From: Gammaproteobacteria bacterium UBA5338
Lineage (GTDB): Bacteria > Pseudomonadota > Gammaproteobacteria > Pseudomonadales > UBA5862
Length of the DNA stretch: 6,624 nt
Reading direction: 5' to 3'
NCBI GenBank assembly: GCA_002408105.1
Contig: DHQM01000140.1
Span: 573 to 7,196 of the forward strand
Both the position numbers and the translations under genes were made by a program. Position 1 is the first letter of the stretch. Each line of letters opens with the position of its first letter. Positions 1 to 6,274 of the stretch are shown here, piece by piece. Under the pieces are notes generated by a model. That model did no database searches and was not told where the DNA came from. It saw only the letters and a program-made list of their open reading frames with translations.

Positions 1-981
1 TCCGAAGAACGCAGGCGTCAGGTGGAGCGTGAGGCCTATCTACAACAACAGGTCAATGAACTCTGGCGCACGATTCCACGCGCTGCCGGTGCCGGCCAAG
101 CCAAACGGACCCACCTGTATCCAGAGTCCCCGCAAGAAAATCTGCTGTATTTCATTGAAAAAAATGCACCACTACTGCAACCCTGGCAGCGTGAATTGGT
201 CCGAATCGTGCGCAAAATGGCACAGTATTTTTACCCCCAGCGCCAGACTCAGGTCATGAACGAGGGGTGGGCAACGTTCTGGCACTACACCCTGCTCAAC
301 CACCTGTATGACGCCGGCCAGGTCACCGACGGGTTCATGTTCGAGTTTTTGCAGTCACACACCAATGTCGTGGCACAACCCGAGTTCGACTCGCCCTACT
401 ACAACGGGATCAATCCGTATGCGCTCGGCTTCGCAATGTTCCAGGACATCCGCCGAATCTGTGAGTCACCCACGCCTGAGGACCAGCGTTGGTTTCCTGA
501 ATTCGCCGGCAGCAACTGGCTCGACACCGTGCACTTTGCCATGGAGAATTTCAAAGATGAAAGCTTCGTTCTTCAGTTTCTGTCACCCAACCTGATTCGC
601 AAGTTCAAGCTGTTTTCCGTGCTCGACGACGACAGCCGGCCCGAACTCGAAATCAATGCGATTCACGACGAACACGGCTACCGGGTGGTGCGCGAGTTAC
701 TCGCCAGCCAATACAACCTCAGCCACAACGAACCCAACGTCCAAATCACCAAGGTCGACGTCGAAGGCGACCGATCCATTTCCTTGCAGCACATCCAGCA
801 AGACCGCCGCCCGCTTGGTGACAGCGTCGATGAGATGCTGCGCCATTTGCATCGCCTCTGGCAGTTCGATGTCCACCTCGATTCCGTGCAGGGTGATCGG
901 GTGACCGAAAGCTACCACTGCCCACCGCAGCAAGCTGCGTCGCCCGCCAACCTGCTGCGGTCTTTCTCGTTTCTGACCTAG
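1..981 (+). CDS. spoVR: SpoVR/YcgB family protein, 5'-truncated by the window edge
   Basis: The reading frame is open from base 1 to the TAG at 979-981, giving 326 residues. The GTG at 22 is in frame but looks internal, because the preceding codons (SEERRRQ) already read as SpoVR-like protein. The family is about 500 residues long, so roughly the N-terminal third lies outside the window. Family-like stretches are visible: NEGWATFWHY (about residues 87-96 of the visible part), then SHTNVV, NPYALGFAMF and a histidine-rich HLHRLWQFDVHL near the C-terminus. Established knowledge: the Bacillus subtilis founder is linked to spore cortex formation, while proteobacterial homologues (E. coli YcgB) usually travel with the PrkA-type kinase YeaG and with YeaH and are linked to starvation or stress. 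The biochemical activity is not established. It ends 131 nt before gspN and probably forms a separate transcription unit. Family assignment is firm; function is not. Confidence 0.93.
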   Translation, partial: SEERRRQVEREAYLQQQVNELWRTIPRAAGAGQAKRTHLYPESPQENLLYFIEKNAPLLQPWQRELVRIVRKMAQYFYPQRQTQVMNEGWATFWHYTLLNHLYDAGQVTDGFMFEFLQSHTNVVAQPEFDSPYYNGINPYALGFAMFQDIRRICESPTPEDQRWFPEFAGSNWLDTVHFAMENFKDESFVLQFLSPNLIRKFKLFSVLDDDSRPELEINAIHDEHGYRVVRELLASQYNLSHNEPNVQITKVDVEGDRSISLQHIQQDRRPLGDSVDEMLRHLHRLWQFDVHLDSVQGDRVTESYHCPPQQAASPANLLRSFSFLT

Positions 982-984
982 ACC

Positions 985-1003
985 GCGGCAAGCCGCCAGC
1001 GGC
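985..1003 (+). other. Alternating GC-rich inverted repeat after spoVR
   Basis: Three adjacent 5-mers alternate in complementarity: GCGGC (985-989), GCCGC (992-996) and GCGGC (999-1003). The middle copy can pair with either neighbour, giving two mutually exclusive very short hairpins with 2-nt spacers. It lies 4-22 nt after the spoVR stop, where a terminator would be expected. However, no T-run follows (the next bases are TCATTGAG), so it is not a convincing intrinsic terminator. It may simply reflect GC-rich composition, or act as an mRNA 3'-end stabiliser. Confidence 0.25.
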
Positions 1004-1016
1004 TCATTGAGTCCGG

Positions 1017-1022
1017 TATACT
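1017..1022 (+). promoter_or_regulatory. Weak candidate -10 box upstream of gspN
   Basis: TATACT matches five of six bases of the sigma-70 -10 consensus TATAAT and stands out in GC-rich surroundings between spoVR and gspN. No acceptable -35 hexamer lies 16-18 nt upstream: the bases there are CGCCAG-like. The TTGAGT at 1008-1013 is far too close to serve as one, and there is no TG dinucleotide for an extended -10. If used, transcription would begin near 1029 and leave a leader of about 84 nt before the gspN ATG. This is a position-based guess only. Confidence 0.25.
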
Positions 1023-1112
1023 CACGCACCGACACACCAGCCCAATGCGGCCATGGGCGCTGGCCATCCACTCAACGCGCTGACCCGCAGTCCAGCCGCT
1101 ACTTGTCTGATC

Positions 1113-1853
1113 ATGCCCACGCGCTTCATTCCAACCGCTGCATTGTTCATCTCGATCGGCACCGCCGCCTTTGTCATCTCTGCGCTGGTGCGGATCCCCG
1201 CTACCTGGGCGGTTCAACAGGCCCCCTGGGCCCAGCTTCGCTTGGTCGGAGCGACCGGCACCCTGTGGAATGGGGAAGCAGAAATCGTCGACGCCAGCCC
1301 CATCCCCAGTCGACTGCTGTGGAGGCTGTACCCCACAGGGTGGTTCAGCTCCGAGGCTGCGGTGGCCGAGTTGCGCCTTGAGGACGGCCAGGGCACAGCC
1401 CTCAAGGCCACCTTGACGGACCTTCGGGCCACTGGACTTAGCGGGCACGCCCGAGGGCAGTTCGCCGGCGCCCGGCTGACCGGCGTGCTCAGCGCCTGGG
1501 GCGCGCGCATTGACGGGCTGTTCACCGCGGATGGAGCGGTGCAGTTCACCGTGCGCCAGGGCGGATTGCACAGCGCCGAAGGGCAGCTGCGCTGGACGGG
1601 CGGTCACCTGAGCCACCATGATGGACGCAACTGGCAGCGCTTTCCGTTGCCGCCACTGCGCGCCGAAGCGTCCACAGTCAATCACACAGTGCGGGTTCAA
1701 GTCCGTCCCCAGGATGGCGAGTCACTATTGCTCGAGGCCACAATCACGCCAGAGCAGCAGCTCTCGCTGCAAGTGCAGCCTGCCCTGCAACGCTTGCTGG
1801 GCTTGCCCAGCACCCGGGCACCGTTGACCTTGCGGATGCAACTTGGCACCTAG
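1113..1853 (+). CDS. gspN: Type II secretion system protein GspN
   Basis: This encodes 246 residues, close to the usual GspN length of about 250. GspN is a bitopic inner-membrane accessory component present in only some T2SS loci; its exact role is unresolved. The start is placed at the ATG at 1113, giving MPTRF followed by a hydrophobic anchor (about residues 6-26). The in-frame ATG at 1053 would add 20 polar residues before the anchor, which is atypical. Neither start has a clear Shine-Dalgarno sequence. After the anchor come RIPATW (27-32) and the characteristic GTLWNG (49-54), then a periplasmic region of alternating short beta-like stretches ending in LTLRMQLGT, as expected for the T2SN family. 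The TAG lies 28 nt before the gspC ATG, so the two are very likely co-transcribed. In many loci gspN is instead last, after gspM. Assignment rests on motif, length and context. Confidence 0.87.
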   Translation: MPTRFIPTAALFISIGTAAFVISALVRIPATWAVQQAPWAQLRLVGATGTLWNGEAEIVDASPIPSRLLWRLYPTGWFSSEAAVAELRLEDGQGTALKATLTDLRATGLSGHARGQFAGARLTGVLSAWGARIDGLFTADGAVQFTVRQGGLHSAEGQLRWTGGHLSHHDGRNWQRFPLPPLRAEASTVNHTVRVQVRPQDGESLLLEATITPEQQLSLQVQPALQRLLGLPSTRAPLTLRMQLGT

Positions 1854-1881
1854 CCACCCCAGCCCGAAAGGCCGCGCCCCC

Positions 1882-2727
1882 ATGACCCCGCTGCAGCGAC
1901 ACATCTCCCCTCGCACCCTGTGGTACCTGCTGATCGCGCTCCTGATCGCGCTGGCCGGGACCCAGGCCGCGAAGCTGTTTTGGCTGCTCTACGCGCCTCC
2001 TTTGGACCGCCCGACTGCCTCCGCGCAGATGCAACAGGGTCAGCCCGTCGCAGCACCCGAGCGCGCCATCGAACCGCTGCTCGGCGCCAGGCTCTTCGGC
2101 ACCCCGACCGACAGCGCGCGGGTCATACCCGAACCGGAAACCGTGGATGCGCCCGAAACCTCCCTCAAACTGGTGCTGCAGGGCATCGTTGAAGCTGACG
2201 ACGCCGATGCATCCATTGCCCTGATCGCCGAGCCCCGTGGCGCCACTCAGATCTACCGGGCGGGTGACGAACTGCCAGGCAACGCGGCCGTACACCGCAT
2301 TCAGGCGTACCAGGTGCTGATCCGTCGGGCCGGGCGCATTGAATCACTGCGCTTTGCGGAAGACGACAGCGCGCCGCTGTACGAGCGCACCGCGGACCCG
2401 ACGCAAGCCATGCCGGTCGCCAGCCCGCGGCTGTTTGTCGACGCCATCCGCGACCAGTACCAACAGGACCCGACCGGGACCTTGGGTCGATTTGGATTGG
2501 TGCGCCGATCAAACGGCGCGGCCGAAGTCGGCCCTGGGAACCGCAGCCAGCTGTTGCGCCAGATCGGTCTGCAACCGGGTGACCGCATCTACGCGGTCAA
2601 CGGGTTCAACCTTGAGGATTTCGACGAGAACCCAGCCCTGCTGAGTGGGCTACTCACGCAGGAGCAACTGCGCGTGGACCTGGAGCGCAATGGCACGCGA
2701 CTCGACCTGGAGGTGCCTCTGCCCTAG
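1882..2727 (+). CDS. gspC: Type II secretion system protein GspC with PDZ domain
   Basis: This encodes 281 residues. GspC bridges the inner-membrane platform and the periplasmic N-domains of the secretin GspD, and contributes to substrate selection. Visible parts are a short cytoplasmic N-terminus, one membrane segment (about 13-34, WYLLIALLIALAG core), a Pro/Ala/Gln-rich linker, and an HR domain beginning at LLGARLFG (66-73) and running to about 165. A C-terminal PDZ domain covers about 220-281 and carries the GLQPGDRIYAVNG signature. PDZ-type GspC proteins are one recognised class, others having a coiled coil. The ATG at 1882 is preferred: it has a GAAAGG ribosome-binding-site-like sequence at 1866-1871, 10 nt upstream. 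A TTG at 1843 would overlap the end of gspN and add 13 polar residues. It follows gspN closely and precedes gspD after a 140-nt gap. Confidence 0.93.
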   Translation: MTPLQRHISPRTLWYLLIALLIALAGTQAAKLFWLLYAPPLDRPTASAQMQQGQPVAAPERAIEPLLGARLFGTPTDSARVIPEPETVDAPETSLKLVLQGIVEADDADASIALIAEPRGATQIYRAGDELPGNAAVHRIQAYQVLIRRAGRIESLRFAEDDSAPLYERTADPTQAMPVASPRLFVDAIRDQYQQDPTGTLGRFGLVRRSNGAAEVGPGNRSQLLRQIGLQPGDRIYAVNGFNLEDFDENPALLSGLLTQEQLRVDLERNGTRLDLEVPLP

Positions 2728-2764
2728 TGCGCCCCCGCCCCGGTCGGTGGCCAGGTGGGCTGCA

Positions 2765-2780
2765 TTCACTAAACTGTGAA
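2765..2780. promoter_or_regulatory. Operator-like palindrome in the -35 zone of the candidate gspD promoter
   Basis: TTCAC (2765-2769) and GTGAA (2776-2780) form a perfect 5-bp inverted repeat around a 6-nt AT-rich spacer. It covers the position where a -35 element would sit relative to the -10 at 2792-2797. Such placement suits a repressor, or an activator contacting polymerase. The arms are short, so a chance match is possible, and I do not recognise a specific regulator's site. Confidence 0.3.
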
Positions 2781-2788
2781 ATACATCT

Positions 2789-2797
2789 TGGTATGAT
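2789..2797 (+). promoter_or_regulatory. Candidate extended -10 promoter for gspD
   Basis: TGG followed by TATGAT (hexamer at 2792-2797) gives an extended -10 (TGn) element with five of six bases of the -10 consensus. It lies in the most AT-rich stretch of the window, between gspC and gspD. No good -35 is seen 16-18 nt upstream, which extended -10 promoters can tolerate. The start of transcription would be near 2804, leaving a leader of about 64 nt before the gspD ATG. It would allow the secretin and downstream genes to be expressed separately from gspN-gspC. Confidence 0.45.
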
Positions 2798-2867
2798 GGA
2801 CCGTTTACATCCAGGCCACCGACCCGCCTCTTTCATTCACCTTTGATTGACCACCGCTGACCACTGC

Positions 2868-4790
2868 ATGCCACAACGCACACACGCCTTGCTGTTTGGG
2901 ACACTCCTGCTCCTACTGGGTTTGGGCTCACCCACCGTCCACGCCGAACCTCCAAGCGGGCAAGCCATCCGGCTCAACCTTGTGGATGCCGACATCAAGT
3001 CCGTGATCAAGACCGTGTCGGAAATCACGGGATACAATTTTCTCGTCGACCCTAGGGTCAAGGGGCAGGTTACGGTCACCTCTGCAGCACCACTGGCTCC
3101 GGAGGCGGTGTACGACGTGTTTTTGTCGATTTTGCAGGTGCACGGTTTTACTGCCATCGACGCCGGCGATGTCATCAAGATCGTGCCGCAGATCGACGCC
3201 AAGCAGCTGCCGATCCCGAGCTACTCAGCGCGCCTTGGTGCCGACCGAATGGTGACCCAGGTGATGCGTCTCAACCATGTGTCGGCGGCCAAGCTGATTC
3301 CGGTGCTCAGGCCCCTGATACCCAAGGAAGGCCACCTGGCTGCCTATGTGCCCGCAAACGTGCTGATACTTTCTGACAGCGCCGCCAACATCCACCGTTT
3401 GCGGGGCATCATCGAATCCATCGACTTGCCCATCAGCAACTCGATTGAAATCGTCACCCTCGAGAAAGCAAGCGCAGTCAAGGTGGCGGAGGTACTCAAA
3501 TCCATTCTTCCCAAGGCCGAGGCTGGCCAGGAAATTCACATTGTGGCCGATGAGCGCAGCAACAGCCTGCTGCTGAGCGGTGAAGCTTCTGAACGGCTGA
3601 ACCTGCGCTCCATTATCCAGCAGCTCGACAGCCCCATCGAAGCCAGGTCGAACCAAAAGGTACTGTACCTGCAATACGCCAAGGCGGCCGATCTGGCCCC
3701 AATTCTCAACAACCTCATCACGGCCCAGCAGCAGTCGCCAGCCAGTGGTGGCGGGCGGCCGGAAACCCAAATCAATATTGAGGCTGACGACGCAACCAAC
3801 TCACTGATCGTGGTGGGGGACCAAGAACAGTTCGAGGGCATCCGCGCGACGGTTGCAGCACTGGACATTCGCCGTGCCCAGGTGCTTGTCGAGGCGATCA
3901 TCGTGGAAATGTCCCGCGAGCGCACCAACGACCTTGGCGTCCAATGGGGCGGGCTCGGTGGCAATGAGGATGGTGGGGCTGCAGCAGCAGCGAACTTTTT
4001 CTCAGCCAATGGGCTCGGCATCGGCACGGTGGTCACCAGCATTCTTGCGGACGCGATTCCGCCGATCGGGGACGGCTTCACCGCATTGGCTGGAACCGAC
4101 AACTTTGCCCTCATGATGCGGGCACTGAACTCCAACGCGGACAACAACATCCTATCGACGCCCAGCATCCTGACGCTGGACAACCAGGAAGCCGAAATCG
4201 TGGTGGGCCAGAACGTGCCGTTCGTCACTGGGGCGTACACCCAGAATGGAGACAACGCCAGCAACCCCTTTCAAACCATTGAGCGCCAGGATGTCGGTCT
4301 CACCCTTCGCGTCACTCCACAGATCAACGAAGGCGACACCATCCAGCTCAAGATCGCTCAGGAAATTTCCAGCATCGCATCCACCACAGCAAGCGCCGCC
4401 GATCTCATCACCAACAAGCGCTCGCTTGACACCACAGTGCTGGTGGATGACGGCCAAATGGTGGCCCTTGGCGGACTCGTTGACGATCAGGTCACCGAGT
4501 CCGAACAGCGGGTGCCTGTCCTGAGCCGAATACCCGCGGTTGGACGGCTGTTCCGCAGTCGCCAAACCTCGACCACCAAACGCACACTGATGGTGTTCCT
4601 GAGGCCACGCATCCTGCGCAGCGCAGCGGACAACACTGCGGTCACACAGGAGAGCTATGAACTCATCCGGGGCCACCAATTGCGCCTGATCGAACAGTCC
4701 GAGTCCACCACCGACCTACCGGTCCTGAAGCCATGGCAGCCGCACTCGAATCCAGAACTGGCGCCGAACCCGACGACACCGACGCCCTAG
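2868..4790 (+). CDS. gspD: Type II secretion system secretin GspD
   Basis: This encodes 640 residues, within the usual 600-700 range. The product assembles into the multimeric outer-membrane channel through which folded exoproteins leave the periplasm. The ATG at 2868 gives a clean Sec signal peptide: MPQRTH, a Leu-rich core, and VHA before a likely cleavage after residue 26. A TTG at 2847 would add seven residues; neither start has a visible Shine-Dalgarno sequence. Domains in order: N0 (about 34-110, IRLNLVDADIK), N1 (about 126-190), N2 (about 192-260), N3 (about 262-345), then the secretin barrel to about 585. Within the barrel, NVPFVTG (449-455) holds the conserved gate glycine G455, and VPVLSRIPAVGRLF (549-562) is the secretin signature. 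An Ala5 run (371-375) lies in a variable loop. A tail of about 55 residues, Pro/Thr-rich at its end, is where a pilotin would bind in S-domain secretins. The last 58 nt overlap gspE. Confidence 0.97.
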   Translation: MPQRTHALLFGTLLLLLGLGSPTVHAEPPSGQAIRLNLVDADIKSVIKTVSEITGYNFLVDPRVKGQVTVTSAAPLAPEAVYDVFLSILQVHGFTAIDAGDVIKIVPQIDAKQLPIPSYSARLGADRMVTQVMRLNHVSAAKLIPVLRPLIPKEGHLAAYVPANVLILSDSAANIHRLRGIIESIDLPISNSIEIVTLEKASAVKVAEVLKSILPKAEAGQEIHIVADERSNSLLLSGEASERLNLRSIIQQLDSPIEARSNQKVLYLQYAKAADLAPILNNLITAQQQSPASGGGRPETQINIEADDATNSLIVVGDQEQFEGIRATVAALDIRRAQVLVEAIIVEMSRERTNDLGVQWGGLGGNEDGGAAAAANFFSANGLGIGTVVTSILADAIPPIGDGFTALAGTDNFALMMRALNSNADNNILSTPSILTLDNQEAEIVVGQNVPFVTGAYTQNGDNASNPFQTIERQDVGLTLRVTPQINEGDTIQLKIAQEISSIASTTASAADLITNKRSLDTTVLVDDGQMVALGGLVDDQVTESEQRVPVLSRIPAVGRLFRSRQTSTTKRTLMVFLRPRILRSAADNTAVTQESYELIRGHQLRLIEQSESTTDLPVLKPWQPHSNPELAPNPTTPTP

Positions 4791-6274
4791 ACCCGACCCC
4801 GAGACGGCCGCGGATTCCCTTCGCGTACTGTCGCCGGCAAGGGGTATTGGTGCATGAGGCGCAAGCGGACCACACCGAGCTGTGGTTTCTTGACAGCACC
4901 GATCCGATGGCGCTTTCGGAGGTCCTTCGTACGCTCGGTTCCAGGCCCCGGCTGGTCAAGGTCGATGCCCGCCGGTTCGAAGCCGAACTGCGCGAGCAGC
5001 AGCACTCCGAGTCGGCCCACGCAATGCAGGAAATGGAGGGGATCGACGCGGACGAGGGCCTGACCGACCTCGCCGAACTGATTCCCGAGCCCGAAGACCT
5101 GATGGAGAGCGCCGACGACGCCCCCATCATTCGTCTCATCAATGCCGTGTTGACCGAAGCTGTCAAGGAGCACGCGTCGGACGTGCACATTGAGCCCTTC
5201 GAAGACCGCCTGCGGGTGCGGTTTCGGGTCGACGGCGTGCTGCGTGAGGTGCTGGCCCCAAAAAGGGCCCTGGCGCCGCTCGTGGTCTCTCGGATCAAAG
5301 TGATGGCCAAGCTCGACATCGCCGAAAAGCGCTTGCCACAAGACGGGCGCATTTCATTGCGGGTTGCTGGTCGCGCGGTGGATTTGCGCGTTTCCACACT
5401 ACCCAGTGGCCATGGCGAGCGGGTGGTCATGCGGCTGCTCGACAAGCACAGCGAACGCTTCGAGTTCAGCCGGCTGGGCCTCGATGCCAACGACACCGCG
5501 CGGTTGAAGCAGCTCATCCGCCGGCCTCATGGAATCCTGCTGGTCACAGGACCCACAGGGTCAGGGAAGACCACCACGCTCTACACGGCCCTCACGCTCT
5601 TGAACGAGCAGTCCCGCAGCATCATGACCATTGAGGACCCCATCGAATACTTCCTGGACGGCATCAGCCAGACTGCGGTGAACCCGCGCATCGACATGAG
5701 CTTCGCCCGCGGCTTGCGGGCCATCCTGCGACAAGACCCAGACGTGGTCATGGTGGGTGAAATCCGTGACCTAGAAACCGCGCGCATCGGCGTGCAGTCC
5801 AGTCTGACCGGCCACCTGGTGCTCTCCACGCTGCACACCAACACGGCAGTGGGCGCCGTTACCCGCCTGGCGGACATGGGCATCGAACCCTTTTTGTTGG
5901 CCTCCAGCCTCAACGGGGTGTTGGCCCAGCGCCTGGTGCGCCGCCTGTGCACCGACTGCGCCGAAGCCTACGAAGCGGACGCCGCAACCCTCGCTGCATT
6001 GGACCAGCCGACCGCCGACACACCGGTCACACTGTATCGGGCCGCCGGCTGCGAGCAGTGCCACCACAGCGGCTACCGCGGTCGGGTCGGCATTTTCGAG
6101 CTGATCGAAATCGACGAGGCCCTGCGCGAAGCCATTCACGACGGCGCCAACGAGCAGCAGCTGGAGCGGTTGGCGCGCCGCCAGGGGATCAGCATCCGCG
6201 AAGCCGGCAACCGGTTGGCAGTCGATGGCGTGACCACCGTCGATGAAGTGGTGCGTGTCACCCGCGAAGCCTGA
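4733..6274 (+). CDS. gspE: Type II secretion system assembly ATPase GspE
   Basis: This encodes 513 residues, normal for GspE. It is the cytoplasmic AAA-like hexameric ATPase that is recruited by GspL and drives pseudopilus assembly through GspF. Visible features: N-terminal domain starting near RIPFAY (27-32); an acidic linker; N2 domain from about 128 (DDAPIIRLINAVL) with ASDVHIEP; Walker A GPTGSGKTT (273-281, K279); Asp box TIEDPIEY (299-306); Walker B DVVMVGE (337-343, E343); and His box TGHLVLSTLH (359-368). A zinc-binding tetracysteine pair, CTDC (406-409) and CEQC (440-443), is complete, so the protein looks active. The ATG at 4733 lies inside gspD, 58 nt before its stop and in another frame. 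It is the only reasonable start before RIPFAY, and only a weak TGAAG precedes it, so translational coupling with gspD is likely. PilB was considered, but the gspC/gspN/gspD context favours GspE. Confidence 0.97.
   Translation: MAAALESRTGAEPDDTDALDPTPRRPRIPFAYCRRQGVLVHEAQADHTELWFLDSTDPMALSEVLRTLGSRPRLVKVDARRFEAELREQQHSESAHAMQEMEGIDADEGLTDLAELIPEPEDLMESADDAPIIRLINAVLTEAVKEHASDVHIEPFEDRLRVRFRVDGVLREVLAPKRALAPLVVSRIKVMAKLDIAEKRLPQDGRISLRVAGRAVDLRVSTLPSGHGERVVMRLLDKHSERFEFSRLGLDANDTARLKQLIRRPHGILLVTGPTGSGKTTTLYTALTLLNEQSRSIMTIEDPIEYFLDGISQTAVNPRIDMSFARGLRAILRQDPDVVMVGEIRDLETARIGVQSSLTGHLVLSTLHTNTAVGAVTRLADMGIEPFLLASSLNGVLAQRLVRRLCTDCAEAYEADAATLAALDQPTADTPVTLYRAAGCEQCHHSGYRGRVGIFELIEIDEALREAIHDGANEQQLERLARRQGISIREAGNRLAVDGVTTVDEVVRVTREA

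Larger units (their letters stand above)
2742..2824. repeat. 11-bp perfect inverted repeat spanning the gspC-gspD gap
   Basis: GGTCGGTGGCC at 2742-2752 is the exact reverse complement of GGCCACCGACC at 2814-2824. The arms are separated by 61 nt, with arm centres 72 bp apart. Pairing partly continues inward after one mismatch (2754-2755 with 2811-2812). The candidate gspD promoter lies almost exactly at the centre of the repeat. The arms could be two half-sites for a regulator, or in a transcript reading through from gspC they could form a long-loop hairpin. A transcript starting at the internal promoter would carry only the right arm. The match is seen directly; any role is inference. Confidence 0.5.

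Noticed and set aside
1008..1022. TTGAGT and TATACT as a -35/-10 pair
   Set aside because: The spacing is only 3 nt instead of 16-18, so they cannot form one promoter.
1053..1112. Upstream ATG start for gspN
   Set aside because: It would put 20 polar residues before the membrane anchor, has no ribosome binding site, and is unlike other GspN N-termini. The ATG at 1113 fits the family better.
978..1700. Long open frame on the - strand opposite gspN (about 240 codons)
   Set aside because: It lies opposite a recognised gene; high GC content produces long antisense frames. The predicted protein is low-complexity and resembles no family I know.
1843..1881. TTG start for gspC overlapping the end of gspN
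   Set aside because: The ATG at 1882 has a better-placed ribosome-binding-like GAAAGG and gives a normal GspC N-terminus.
2847..2867. TTG start for gspD
   Set aside because: The seven extra residues (MTTADHC) would only lengthen the signal peptide's polar region. The ATG at 2868 gives a standard signal peptide.
3536..4264. Open frame on the - strand opposite gspD (about 242 codons)
   Set aside because: It is Ser-rich, with no family-like motifs, and fully inside a firmly identified secretin gene.
4663..5517. Long open frame on the - strand opposite gspD/gspE (about 284 codons)
   Set aside because: The product is extremely Ser/Arg-rich, typical of an antisense shadow, while the + strand encodes clear GspE motifs.
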